The notes beneath the pieces are model-generated. The model was given only the letters and a program-made list of their open reading frames with translations, made no database searches and had not been told where the DNA came from. This document shows, one piece after another, positions 16,902 through 24,116 of a stretch of DNA of 37,086 nucleotides. Each line of letters begins with the position of its first letter. The first letter of the stretch is position 1. The stretch is from a virus. The position numbers and the translations under genes were made by a program. The stretch spans positions 1-37,086 of IMG/VR virus record IMGVR_UViG_3300025168_000250. One strand, given 5' to 3'.

Positions 16902-17235
16902 GATTTTATCAGGCAAGGTCAATGAAGACGCGATATGCGTAGTAAAATTCTATTCCAATGGGTGTCACCTGTGCCACAACTTGAAAGAATATTATCAGGA
17001 TCTGTCCGAACTTGATGAGTATGAAGGTCTTCAGTTCTTTGCTTTTAATACTGACGACCATCCACAAATAGAGAAGAAATTAAATTTCAATGGTGTTCCC
17101 ACCATATCACTAATTAAAACTTACGCTGACGATAAAAAGTCAAAGATTAGGGTCTTGTCAGATCCTCAAAAACCCAACGAGCACACTTGGTATAGTGTGA
17201 ATGACATTCGTAATTTCATTAAGGAGGAAAGATAA
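16864..17235 (+). CDS. thioredoxin-like protein with CHLC active site
   Basis: A 123-aa thioredoxin-fold protein. VVKFYSNGCHLCHNL carries a CxxC redox site (CHLC at about residues 34-37), and FNGVPTISLI supplies the conserved cis-proline. The dipeptide between the cysteines differs from thioredoxin's GP and resembles glutaredoxin-like variants. It could re-reduce the C-terminal cysteines of the phage ribonucleotide reductase. AGGAGGT at 16852-16858 supports the start. Confidence 0.83.
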   Translation: MAVRRISTPALNKILSGKVNEDAICVVKFYSNGCHLCHNLKEYYQDLSELDEYEGLQFFAFNTDDHPQIEKKLNFNGVPTISLIKTYADDKKSKIRVLSDPQKPNEHTWYSVNDIRNFIKEER

Positions 17236-17624
17236 TGTCTGATTTTAGTTTAAAGAAAAGGTACGAAGCCGTCTTGCTTCGTCTCAAGTCACAACAAATT
17301 GAGCTTCTGGTCCAAATCACGGATATGCTTGAAAACCCCAGAGGAGACCTCGCTGAGGTTCAGGAGTTGGTCGAAGATTATACGCAGATCGAAGGGGCAT
17401 TTATAACATTCAAGCAGACAATTGGTGATTACATCAATTCCAAGGAAGCTGAAAACGCCCCACCACCACCGCCGGTAGAAGAAAAGCCACCACCCCCAGA
17501 CCCAGAGTCGTCCAAGGTGGTAACTCCGGAAATGTCACCAACCATGAAGCGCTCCCAGTCTGCAAGAAAGCCTCGCAAGAAGAAAGCTGCCCCTGCTTCT
17601 AAACAAGCAGAAGGTGAAGAATGA
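17235..17624 (+). CDS. coiled-coil protein with proline-rich and basic tail
   Basis: A 129-aa protein. Residues ~1-75 are helical and probably form a coiled coil. Residues ~77-95 are a proline-rich linker (PPPPPVEEKPPPP), and the tail is basic (KPRKKKAAPASK). This architecture suits a tether or DNA-contacting adaptor, but no family is recognised. AAGGAGG supports the ATG. It overlaps the GMP reductase-like gene by four bases. Confidence 0.65.
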   Translation: MSDFSLKKRYEAVLLRLKSQQIELLVQITDMLENPRGDLAEVQELVEDYTQIEGAFITFKQTIGDYINSKEAENAPPPPPVEEKPPPPDPESSKVVTPEMSPTMKRSQSARKPRKKKAAPASKQAEGEE

Positions 17625-18661
17625 GTGATGCACTTTCGTATGATGATGTGCTATTGGTACCTCGGTATTCCGACATACGAAGTAGGACAGAGGTGTCAGT
17701 TTCAACAGACCTTGGTAATGGGTTGACGTTACGTCTGCCTGTTATCGCGTCACCAATGGATACAATCTCAGAAACTGCTATGGCAGTAGCGATTGGAAAC
17801 ATAGGCGGCGCCGCCATCATCCACAGGTACAATGGTATTGAGATGCAGTCTCGAATGACTGCGATGGCTAAGGATTTAGCCAAGGAAAAGTACAGCAACG
17901 ATATTAATATTGGCGCTGCAGTCGGCATATCAGGTGACTACATTGACAGGGCGGTATCGCTACTTAAGTCAGGCGCCACTTTCTTATGCGTCGATGTGGC
18001 CCACGGACATCATGTGCTGATGAAGGAGGCCATTGAAAATCTACGCAAACACATTGGTCAAAGCGTTCACATCATGGCTGGTAACGTTGCCACACTTGAG
18101 GGTATTAACGACTTGTCAGACTGGGGCGCAGACTCAGTGCGATGTAATATCGGCGGCGGCTCTATTTGTTCTACAAGAGTTCAAACCGGCCATGGTGTAC
18201 CTGGCCTCCAAACTATCATAGACTGCACTAAGACAGATAGAGATGTAACAATCATTGCTGACGGCGGACTAAAAAACTCTGGTGATATGGTAAAAGCTTT
18301 CGCCGGTGGCGCCGATGCGGTCATGTGTGGTTCGCTTCTATCAGGCACAGATGAAACCCCTGGCAAGATCACCGAAGACCTAAACGGAACGAGGTGGAAG
18401 ACATACAGGGGAATGGCTTCTAAAGAAGCTCAAGTAAGCTGGAGGGGCAATTATTCCTCCTATGAGGGAGTATCTGCTCGCGTGCCTTACCGCGGTTCCG
18501 TTGTCCGTATACTAGAAGATATCGAAAGAGGCATCCGGTCTGGATTCTCTTATAGTGGCGCCAGAGATTTAGCGGAGTTTCAGCTTGTTGCTGAGATTAT
18601 TCGCCAAACTCCTGCCGGCATGGGCGAGAGTAGAACGCACATTCTTGGGAGAAAATGGTGA
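17621..18661 (+). CDS. GMP reductase / IMP dehydrogenase family enzyme without CBS domains
   Basis: A 346-aa TIM-barrel purine enzyme. The opening LSYDDVLLVPRYSDIRSR and the active-site loop GGGSICSTR (Cys183) are diagnostic of the superfamily. The length equals GMP reductase (about 345) and there are no CBS domains as in IMPDH (about 490). The flap between GMAS and YEG is about 20 residues, as in GMP reductase, and lacks the Arg-Tyr pair IMPDH uses to activate water. SPMDTISE and IHRYN look more IMPDH-like, so a single reaction cannot be fixed. If it is GMP reductase, it makes IMP, the substrate of PurA encoded 3 kb upstream. Confidence 0.85.
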   Translation: MSDALSYDDVLLVPRYSDIRSRTEVSVSTDLGNGLTLRLPVIASPMDTISETAMAVAIGNIGGAAIIHRYNGIEMQSRMTAMAKDLAKEKYSNDINIGAAVGISGDYIDRAVSLLKSGATFLCVDVAHGHHVLMKEAIENLRKHIGQSVHIMAGNVATLEGINDLSDWGADSVRCNIGGGSICSTRVQTGHGVPGLQTIIDCTKTDRDVTIIADGGLKNSGDMVKAFAGGADAVMCGSLLSGTDETPGKITEDLNGTRWKTYRGMASKEAQVSWRGNYSSYEGVSARVPYRGSVVRILEDIERGIRSGFSYSGARDLAEFQLVAEIIRQTPAGMGESRTHILGRKW

Positions 18662-18984
18662 GCGATGACCTCAAATATGGCAAAAACGATAAACGAATTG
18701 TTTTTACCGATACAGATCATCGTCACGCACAATTGCATGTCAGATTAAAAACTGACGGAATGAAACAATCACAATTTTTTAGAAGTCTCATAACAGGCTA
18801 CATCAATCAGGATGAGAGACTTGTTAGCTTCTTCGACGATATAAAGGACCAATCAATCGAAAGAAAAACAAAATCAAACAAACTTCGTAAAAAAGGCAAA
18901 GAAGCCTTGAACGCTTCTGGATTTTCAGATACGCAATTGGAAAACATATTTGACTTAATCGCAGAGGAGTACCCAGAGTTATGA
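18655..18984 (+). CDS. small ribbon-helix-helix-like protein
   Basis: A 109-aa protein. A strand-like segment (HAQLHVRLKTDG) is followed by two helices (MKQSQFFRSLITGYINQDERL), the pattern of an RHH DNA-binding fold at about residues 24-58. A basic linker (ERKTKSNKLRKKGK) and an acidic helical tail follow. It could be a transcription regulator, perhaps of the palindrome-bearing promoter at 15418, but that link is only positional. It overlaps the neighbouring genes by a few bases. Confidence 0.58.
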   Translation: MVSDDLKYGKNDKRIVFTDTDHRHAQLHVRLKTDGMKQSQFFRSLITGYINQDERLVSFFDDIKDQSIERKTKSNKLRKKGKEALNASGFSDTQLENIFDLIAEEYPEL

Positions 18985-19229
18985 ATTACGACGGCTTACG
19001 AAACTGCTCTAGGAAATGTTTAGAACTAGATATAGAGTGCCCCTCTACCGACTGCAGGATGTGGATTGATTATCCAGATGAGAAGAACTGTACTCTCATA
19101 TCGGTCAATGAAAATGATTCAATGACTCTAAGAGAGATTGGTGAAAGGATAGGAATATCCTTTGCCAGAGTTAAACAAATCGAACAAAAAGCGCTTAGTA
19201 AAATCAAGCGTTTTAACATAGAATGGTAA
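18981..19229 (+). CDS. mini sigma-factor region 4-like protein with Cys-rich N-terminus
   Basis: An 82-aa protein. Residues ~48-76 (MTLREIGERIGIS, then ARVKQIEQKALSKIK) match the helix-turn-helix of sigma70 region 4, including the RVKQIExKAL recognition helix. There is no region 2, so it could not melt a promoter alone. The first 40 residues hold five cysteines (about 9, 13, 20, 25, 37) that may form a zinc knuckle. It is the last gene before the virion block and overlaps the RHH-like gene as ATGA. It could retarget host RNA polymerase to late promoters. Confidence 0.72.
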   Translation: MNYDGLRNCSRKCLELDIECPSTDCRMWIDYPDEKNCTLISVNENDSMTLREIGERIGISFARVKQIEQKALSKIKRFNIEW

Positions 19230-19253
19230 TTTTATACGTTTTTGTGAAAATAA

Positions 19254-19268
19254 AGACTATTTATTATT
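19254..19268 (+). promoter_or_regulatory. ACTATT(T)ATTAT motif before the acidic virion-type gene (candidate late signal)
   Basis: The 94-base gap between the sigma-like gene and the acidic protein gene is very A+T-rich and holds a version of the ACTATTTATAAT motif also found at 27229, 32046 and 33840. Coordinates are approximate to one or two bases. No good -35 box is placed before it. Confidence 0.35.
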
Positions 19269-19322
19269 GACTAATTTTGATGCCAAATTTATTAATTTTA
19301 TTAAATTTAAAGGAGAACTATA

Positions 19323-19949
19323 ATGGCTCGCAAAACACTTTTAACCGAATCTGAGATTCGTAGTTTTTTAAAACTGGCCGATCTTAAACACATCGGTGAC
19401 GACAGGATTCACGAAATGTACGGTACGAAAATGCCCGGCATGCGTGATGACGAAGAAGAAATGAAAGAAGAAGAAGATCCTATGGCTGATATGGCCGATG
19501 ACGACGCTATGCCCGGTATGGCGGATGATGCCGAAATGGGTATGGATGCTGAACCCGCAGACATGGACGTTGATATGGGCGCTGATATGGCCGCACCCGC
19601 CGGCTCTGGAATGGTTTCCATCGAAGACTTCATGGGCGCTCTTGAAGCTGCTCTGGAAGATGTGACCGGACAACCAGTCGAAACTGAAGTTGACATGGAA
19701 GATGATGCCATGGACGACGACGGCATGGATGATGACGGCATGGGTGATGATATGTCTGGTATGGATGATGCCATGCCCGGCATGGACGACGATGACGACA
19801 TGGACGCACCAGCAGCCATGATGGAAGAAGAAGAAGTTGTTAACGAAGTTGCCCGACGAGTGGCAGCCCGCCTTCAGGCTAAAAACAACAAGGCCGAAAT
19901 GGTCGATCAACTTGCAGAAAGAATCTTAAGCCGATTAACATCAAAATAG
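19323..19949 (+). CDS. highly acidic Asp/Met-rich protein, scaffold- or core-like
   Basis: A 208-aa protein made of three parts. Residues 1-30 are a conserved-looking helix (LLTESEIRSFLKLADL) that I recall from marine phage structural proteins. Residues ~38-175 are low complexity, dominated by Asp, Met, Glu, Gly and Ala, with MPGM and MDDDG units. The last ~35 residues are an amphipathic basic helix (VARRVAARLQA, then DQLAERILSRL). Very negative internal regions with helical ends are common in prohead core or scaffolding proteins. AAAGGAG precedes the ATG and a terminator follows at 19979. Role inferred. Confidence 0.72.
   Translation: MARKTLLTESEIRSFLKLADLKHIGDDRIHEMYGTKMPGMRDDEEEMKEEEDPMADMADDDAMPGMADDAEMGMDAEPADMDVDMGADMAAPAGSGMVSIEDFMGALEAALEDVTGQPVETEVDMEDDAMDDDGMDDDGMGDDMSGMDDAMPGMDDDDDMDAPAAMMEEEEVVNEVARRVAARLQAKNNKAEMVDQLAERILSRLTSK
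19710..19754 (+). repeat. short 15-base tandem repeats encoding MDDDG units
   Basis: Three adjacent 15-base units begin ATGGACGACGACGGC (19710), ATGGATGATGACGGC (19725) and ATGGGTGATGATATG (19740). The first two encode the same five residues with different third-position bases, so the protein repeat has been kept while the DNA drifted. Confidence 0.7.
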
Positions 19950-19978
19950 TTGACAAAACTTTTGTGAGTCATTATAAT
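19950..19978 (+). promoter_or_regulatory. perfect-consensus sigma70 promoter abutting a terminator hairpin
   Basis: TTGACA (19950-19955), 17 bases, TATAAT (19973-19978): all 12 consensus bases at ideal spacing. Initiation near 19985 falls inside the 5' arm of the hairpin at 19979-20002. It drives the membrane protein gene at 20020 and the ClpP-like and 465-aa genes after it. Confidence 0.85.
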
Positions 19979-20010
19979 AACCACTAGCATATGCTGGTGG
20001 TTATTTTTTT
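19979..20010 (+). terminator. intrinsic terminator after the acidic virion-type gene
   Basis: AACCACTAGC (19979-19988) pairs with GCTGGTGGTT (19993-20002) through one U-G wobble and an ATAT loop. A run of seven T follows (20004-20010). It would stop transcripts from the acidic protein gene. Transcripts from the promoter just upstream begin part-way through the first arm and should not form it. GGAG for the next gene follows at 20011. Confidence 0.82.
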
Positions 20011-20019
20011 GGAGATATC

Positions 20020-20424
20020 ATGGACCCTTGGTGGCTATACGCCCTTGTATTTATATTCGGATATGTAACGTGCCAAACGTTTTATTTCCTCAATTCTGCC
20101 AGAGTGTCATTAAAACTAATGAAATCAAGCAGAGTTATCTACTTATTGATGATGGTAAAGGCAATGGAAAAATATAAGATTGCCGAAAAAGTTATGATAT
20201 CTCACTTACAGGAGTCAAATAAAGATCAGGATATAATTGATGCTTTTAAAAATAGCATTGAAAGCGAACGTAGGGGGTTCAAGGCAAGAAGCATTAACTG
20301 CCTTATTAACAATACTCCCCCAACTTTTCGTGAAGTCTTGGGATTTGATGACTGGGAGAGTGCGATAATGTATCTGACACTACATCAGGAAGAAGCATTC
20401 AAATTTTGGAGATTAAAAGAATGA
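20020..20424 (+). CDS. N-terminally membrane-anchored protein, unknown
   Basis: A 134-aa protein with one membrane helix at about residues 4-24 (WLYALVFIFGYVTCQTFYFL). The remainder is a soluble, mostly helical domain ending in a Trp-rich segment (DDWESAIMYL, then FKFWRLKE). Similar proteins occur in marine phages as far as I recall, without a known role. GGAG at 20011-20014 supports the ATG. The stop overlaps the ClpP-like start as ATGA. Confidence 0.68.
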   Translation: MDPWWLYALVFIFGYVTCQTFYFLNSARVSLKLMKSSRVIYLLMMVKAMEKYKIAEKVMISHLQESNKDQDIIDAFKNSIESERRGFKARSINCLINNTPPTFREVLGFDDWESAIMYLTLHQEEAFKFWRLKE

Positions 20425-21065
20425 TTAATAAGATTTTAGATATTATTGGAAATAAAGGCACTTCCAGTGATAAACCAAGCGAACAAGAACAGTTGGCCTT
20501 AGAAGCTGAATTAGAAAAATTGCTTTCCCAAGCCCAAGGGCCGGATCTTAGGATCATTGGTCTCTTCTCGGAAGTCACTGATGATAAGGTAGCGGAATTA
20601 ATCCATGCGATGATATACTTAGATGAAGTAAACGCGATTAAAAAGACTGAGCTTCCAATTGAGTTTTACATCTCAACCTACGGTGGTTCAGCAGATGATA
20701 TGTTTGGCATGTACGACATCATGAGAGTTATTAGAAACAGAACAGAAATCCACACAGTCGGTCTTGGCAAAGTCATGTCAGCCGGTGTTCTTTTGTTGGC
20801 TTCGGGCACAAAAGGTAAAAGATGTATTGGAAAAAACTGCAGAGTTATGATACACTCAGTTATAGGTGGCAACCACGGACCTCTTCATAACTTGGTGAAC
20901 GAAATGGAAGCCATCGAGCAAATCCAGAAGATGTATAGTGAGGCCCTTGTTGCAGAAACTAACATGACAAAGAAAGATTTAAAGAAATTATTAGAAAGAA
21001 AAGTAAACGTGTACCTGACAGCCGAAGAAGCGGTAGAATTGGGTATTGCTGATATTATTATTTAA
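20421..21065 (+). CDS. clpP: ClpP-like serine protease (second copy), possible prohead protease
   Basis: A 214-aa ClpP-fold protease, closer to bacterial ClpP than the copy at 13056. ISTYGGSADD carries the GG loop. Ser120 in GKVMSAG and His145 in MIHSV are the catalytic pair. The position of the third triad residue appears to be Asn196 (VNVYLTAEEA) where ClpP usually has Asp, judged by eye from the LTAEEAVELGIAD ending. The start at 20421 uses GGAG at 20408-20411; an in-frame TTG at 20406 is less likely. Its place between virion-type genes suggests capsid maturation, though pairing with host Clp ATPases is also possible. Confidence 0.86.
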   Translation: MINKILDIIGNKGTSSDKPSEQEQLALEAELEKLLSQAQGPDLRIIGLFSEVTDDKVAELIHAMIYLDEVNAIKKTELPIEFYISTYGGSADDMFGMYDIMRVIRNRTEIHTVGLGKVMSAGVLLLASGTKGKRCIGKNCRVMIHSVIGGNHGPLHNLVNEMEAIEQIQKMYSEALVAETNMTKKDLKKLLERKVNVYLTAEEAVELGIADIII

Positions 21066-21076
21066 GGAGAGCCAAA

Positions 21077-22474
21077 GTGCCAAAATACACAGACGATATG
21101 TTTATCGAAGTTAGAAAACCTAAACCAACTAAAGCACCTGATAACAACTTTTATCAGATCTTTGAAGAAGTAGCCAAAATAGTACAAAGTGGCATTATTC
21201 AGGAGCAGGAACCGGGCCAATTCAAAGGTCCTGAGACCGCTGACGAAATAAGAAAGTTATTACCAACTCTTAAGATTACTGAAGATTGGGGCAAGGTTGG
21301 AAACAGAGATCGGGAAGTGATTGAATCCTTCACCGCCAGTTTGGGAGGTGAGAACACTTCGGTCGAGCAAAAAATTCAACTTATGAACCAAGTCATTGAG
21401 GGCCAGAGCCCTGATGTTGGCGATATATCCGATGTGCTTACAGTTATGATGGTTGTAGAGGTTCTTAGCTCCATTCTAGGAGAGTTTACAGAGTCTGCAG
21501 GGGGTTTTATTTTTGAAGGCTTCCTTGCCGGCTTGTTTGGCGGTAAATCAGTGCAGATCACCCAGCCATCTGACATCACTGCTGCGACAGGCGAAACTGT
21601 CTCAGCGTCCGGAAAGCCAATTACAGACGTTGTGCTTTCGGGCAAACACTATTCCCTGAAGCTGCTTGGACCTGGGACAGCCGTCATGGGTTCATTTAAG
21701 AACATGGTCGATCACTTTGTAGAAATTGATTCGATTACATATCTGGATGCTCGCCGCGCTGGCAGTAATCTTGAGTTCTCTGAGTTCGATATCACACTAC
21801 CGACATTCTTGCAAACATTCTACTACCCACTTGTTAGGTACCAAAAGAAGACCGCAGTAGTAGACACTCCACGTAAATTACAGAATGCTCTCAACAAGCT
21901 TGGTGATAAGGTGTTCCAGGTTAGGCTATCCAAGAGGTTGAACCGCGTAACAAACATCAAGCCAGAACAATTCGAAGAGTTGTTGACAATGCAAAACCTT
22001 GCAGAGTATGGACCTTTTGAGATACAGTACTCCGACGAGAAGTTTGGTGGAAAAGTCAAACAGTACTTTGGAAGCGGAAGGATCTTTAATGACGTGCAGG
22101 CCGCTGTTGAATCAAAAGATAAGGCCGCCATCCTACAGGCGTTACGTGAGACACCTGCCTACAAGAAGCCAGAACAATTCAACCTCACCAGATCGCAGAC
22201 AGAAAAGATCGATTCTTACAGAGAACTTGGTACTTTACAACTGGGTGACGAAGCCCTCAAGAAGACTTGGATGGCGTATGGAGAGAGGCTGATGCAAACC
22301 ATCGGCCCAGTTTATTCTTCGCTCAACAATTTCACCAATAACATTAACAGGTACTTTCTTTCAGCACCAACTGAAGGTGAGTCTCGAACTGGATACGGTA
22401 GACAAGCTATCAGAGATGCCACCGTACTCGACCAAGCCACTGATAAAGCAGTTGGCGAGTTAAATAAATCATAA
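21077..22474 (+). CDS. 465-aa unknown protein in the virion-type block
   Basis: The GTG start at 21077 follows AAGGAGA. Residues ~137-160 are hydrophobic and glycine-rich (GGFIFEGFLAGLFGGK). A GKPITDVVLSGKHYSLKLLG stretch near 178-197 looks like the core strands of a PD-(D/E)XK-type nuclease fold (Glu, then Asp, then xLK), but this is a weak visual match. The C-terminal half is helical and basic-acidic mixed. It sits directly after the ClpP-like protease, with which it may be co-expressed, and before the groEL promoter. It could be a virion protein; function unknown. Confidence 0.65.
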   Translation: MPKYTDDMFIEVRKPKPTKAPDNNFYQIFEEVAKIVQSGIIQEQEPGQFKGPETADEIRKLLPTLKITEDWGKVGNRDREVIESFTASLGGENTSVEQKIQLMNQVIEGQSPDVGDISDVLTVMMVVEVLSSILGEFTESAGGFIFEGFLAGLFGGKSVQITQPSDITAATGETVSASGKPITDVVLSGKHYSLKLLGPGTAVMGSFKNMVDHFVEIDSITYLDARRAGSNLEFSEFDITLPTFLQTFYYPLVRYQKKTAVVDTPRKLQNALNKLGDKVFQVRLSKRLNRVTNIKPEQFEELLTMQNLAEYGPFEIQYSDEKFGGKVKQYFGSGRIFNDVQAAVESKDKAAILQALRETPAYKKPEQFNLTRSQTEKIDSYRELGTLQLGDEALKKTWMAYGERLMQTIGPVYSSLNNFTNNINRYFLSAPTEGESRTGYGRQAIRDATVLDQATDKAVGELNKS

Positions 22475-22480
22475 AACAAA

Positions 22481-22509
22481 TTGACATAATCTTAATATTG
22501 AGATATAAT
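22481..22509 (+). promoter_or_regulatory. perfect-consensus sigma70 promoter of groEL with inverted repeat
   Basis: TTGACA (22481-22486), 17 bases, TATAAT (22504-22509). An inverted repeat, TTAATATT (22492-22499) and AATATTAA (22507-22514), spans the -10 and could be an operator. It is not followed by a T-run, so it is not a terminator. The groEL ATG is 24 bases below. Confidence 0.85.
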
Positions 22510-22532
22510 ATTAAAACAACTAAGAGGTACTA

Positions 22533-24116
22533 ATGAGTCGAGCATATGACGACAACCAATCATTACAGCAAAAGATTATCACAGGAGCCAACGTTCTAGC
22601 AGACAACGTTGCTTCTACACTTGGCCCGAGAGGCCGCAATGTCCTGCTACAAGAAAAAGGTAAAGCACCTTTTATCACTAAAGACGGAGTTACGGTAGCT
22701 GCGTTTGTGTCACTGGACGATCCATTCGAGAACGCTGGGGCTCAAATTATCAAACAAGCTGCCATCGAAACTAACAACGGTGCTGGAGATGGTACCACAA
22801 CGTCAACCGTGTTGGCTCGCGCAATCCTTACGGAGTCTCAGAAGTTTATTGCTTCAGGGATTTCTCCGATTGAACTGCAGCGCGGCATTGATTTAACGGT
22901 AAGGGAAGTTACCAAGAACCTTAAAGAGATGGCTATTCCGGTTAACAGTCTGGAAGACATCCAGCACATCGCTACCATCTCTGCCAACAACGATTCAACC
23001 ATTGGGAAGTTAATCTCCATGGCATTCGACAGGGTAGGACAAGATGGCTCGATCACTATTGAAGAATCAAACTCTATTGAAACATCCCTGGATGTGACTG
23101 AAGGGTTTAGCTTTAATTCTGGATATTGTGCCGGTGCATTTATAACAGACGAACGTCGCTCCGTGATGCAGTATGATGAGCCGCTAGTATTGGTTACCGA
23201 TTACCGCATTACAACAGTAGAACAGATTCTACCCATCCTTGAAATGACTGCCAGAGAGGGCCGCCCCCTAGTTATCGTTGCCGAAGATGTTGAAGGTCAG
23301 GCTTTGGCTGCTATGATTATGAATGCCATGCGTGGTACAATGAAGGTGGCAGCAATCAAAGCCCCTGGCTACGGCCACGAGCGACGAAATCTGCTGTCCG
23401 ACTTGGCAACATCTGTTGGGGCAACGTTTATCTCCAGAGAGAGTGGCGCCAAACTGCAAGAAACCAAGATGGTAAATTTTGGTACATCCAAGTTTGTGGA
23501 AAGCACCAAGAACGGAACTATCTTTGTGGGTGGTAATTCAAATGTCGAGACAATCCAAGGGAAAATAGAATCCCTACGCTCACAGATAGAGACAACCGAA
23601 TCGATAGAGGAGTGTGATCTCATTCAGAGACGCATTACCAGGCTTGCCTCTGGCGTTGCAGTTATCCGAGTTGGCGGCAGCACCGAGGTGGAGATGACTG
23701 AACGAAAGCACAGGATTGAGGATGCTCTTGAGGCAGTCAAGGCCGCACAAGATGAAGGTGTTGTTGCCGGCGGCGGCACCGCACTACTTAGGGCATGCCA
23801 AAAGATAGTCATCTCTACTGAGACGGGGGTTCAGGAGCAGGCCAACGGCGCCATCATCGTAAAGAATGCATGTTACGCGCCCATAAAACAAATGGCAAAG
23901 AATGCTGGCCTCTCACCCGACATCATTGTTGATAAGGTACTTGGCTCAGAAGATGGGTACGGCTGGAATTTCAGAACCAACCAACTCACTGACCTTGCTA
24001 ACGATGGAGTTATAGACCCCGTTAAAGTAACTAGAACAGCCCTGCAGAATGCTTCCAGTTGCGCTGGCACTCTGATTACCACCAATCACGGGATCATACA
24101 AACGGAGAATAAATGA
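22533..24116 (+). CDS. groEL: GroEL-like chaperonin (Hsp60)
   Basis: A 527-aa group I chaperonin subunit. STLGPRGRN (residues ~28-36) and GAGDGTTT (~83-90) form the ATP site. EDALEAVKAAQDEGVVAGGG near 395-415 carries the catalytic Asp and the second nucleotide loop. KAPGYGHERR lies in the apical domain. It is nearly full length but lacks the Gly-Gly-Met tail, ending instead in IIQTENK. With the phage GroES at 5801 it can form a complete phage folding chamber, probably for abundant virion proteins. It has its own strong promoter and AGAGG precedes the ATG. Confidence 0.95.
   Translation: MSRAYDDNQSLQQKIITGANVLADNVASTLGPRGRNVLLQEKGKAPFITKDGVTVAAFVSLDDPFENAGAQIIKQAAIETNNGAGDGTTTSTVLARAILTESQKFIASGISPIELQRGIDLTVREVTKNLKEMAIPVNSLEDIQHIATISANNDSTIGKLISMAFDRVGQDGSITIEESNSIETSLDVTEGFSFNSGYCAGAFITDERRSVMQYDEPLVLVTDYRITTVEQILPILEMTAREGRPLVIVAEDVEGQALAAMIMNAMRGTMKVAAIKAPGYGHERRNLLSDLATSVGATFISRESGAKLQETKMVNFGTSKFVESTKNGTIFVGGNSNVETIQGKIESLRSQIETTESIEECDLIQRRITRLASGVAVIRVGGSTEVEMTERKHRIEDALEAVKAAQDEGVVAGGGTALLRACQKIVISTETGVQEQANGAIIVKNACYAPIKQMAKNAGLSPDIIVDKVLGSEDGYGWNFRTNQLTDLANDGVIDPVKVTRTALQNASSCAGTLITTNHGIIQTENK

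Noticed and set aside
19368-19910. Long minus-strand open frames (180 and 136 aa) opposite the acidic gene, one His-rich and one Ser-rich.
   Set aside because: They are the reverse frames of GAT/GAC/ATG repeats. They have no ribosome site and no sensible protein composition, and every other gene here is on the plus strand.
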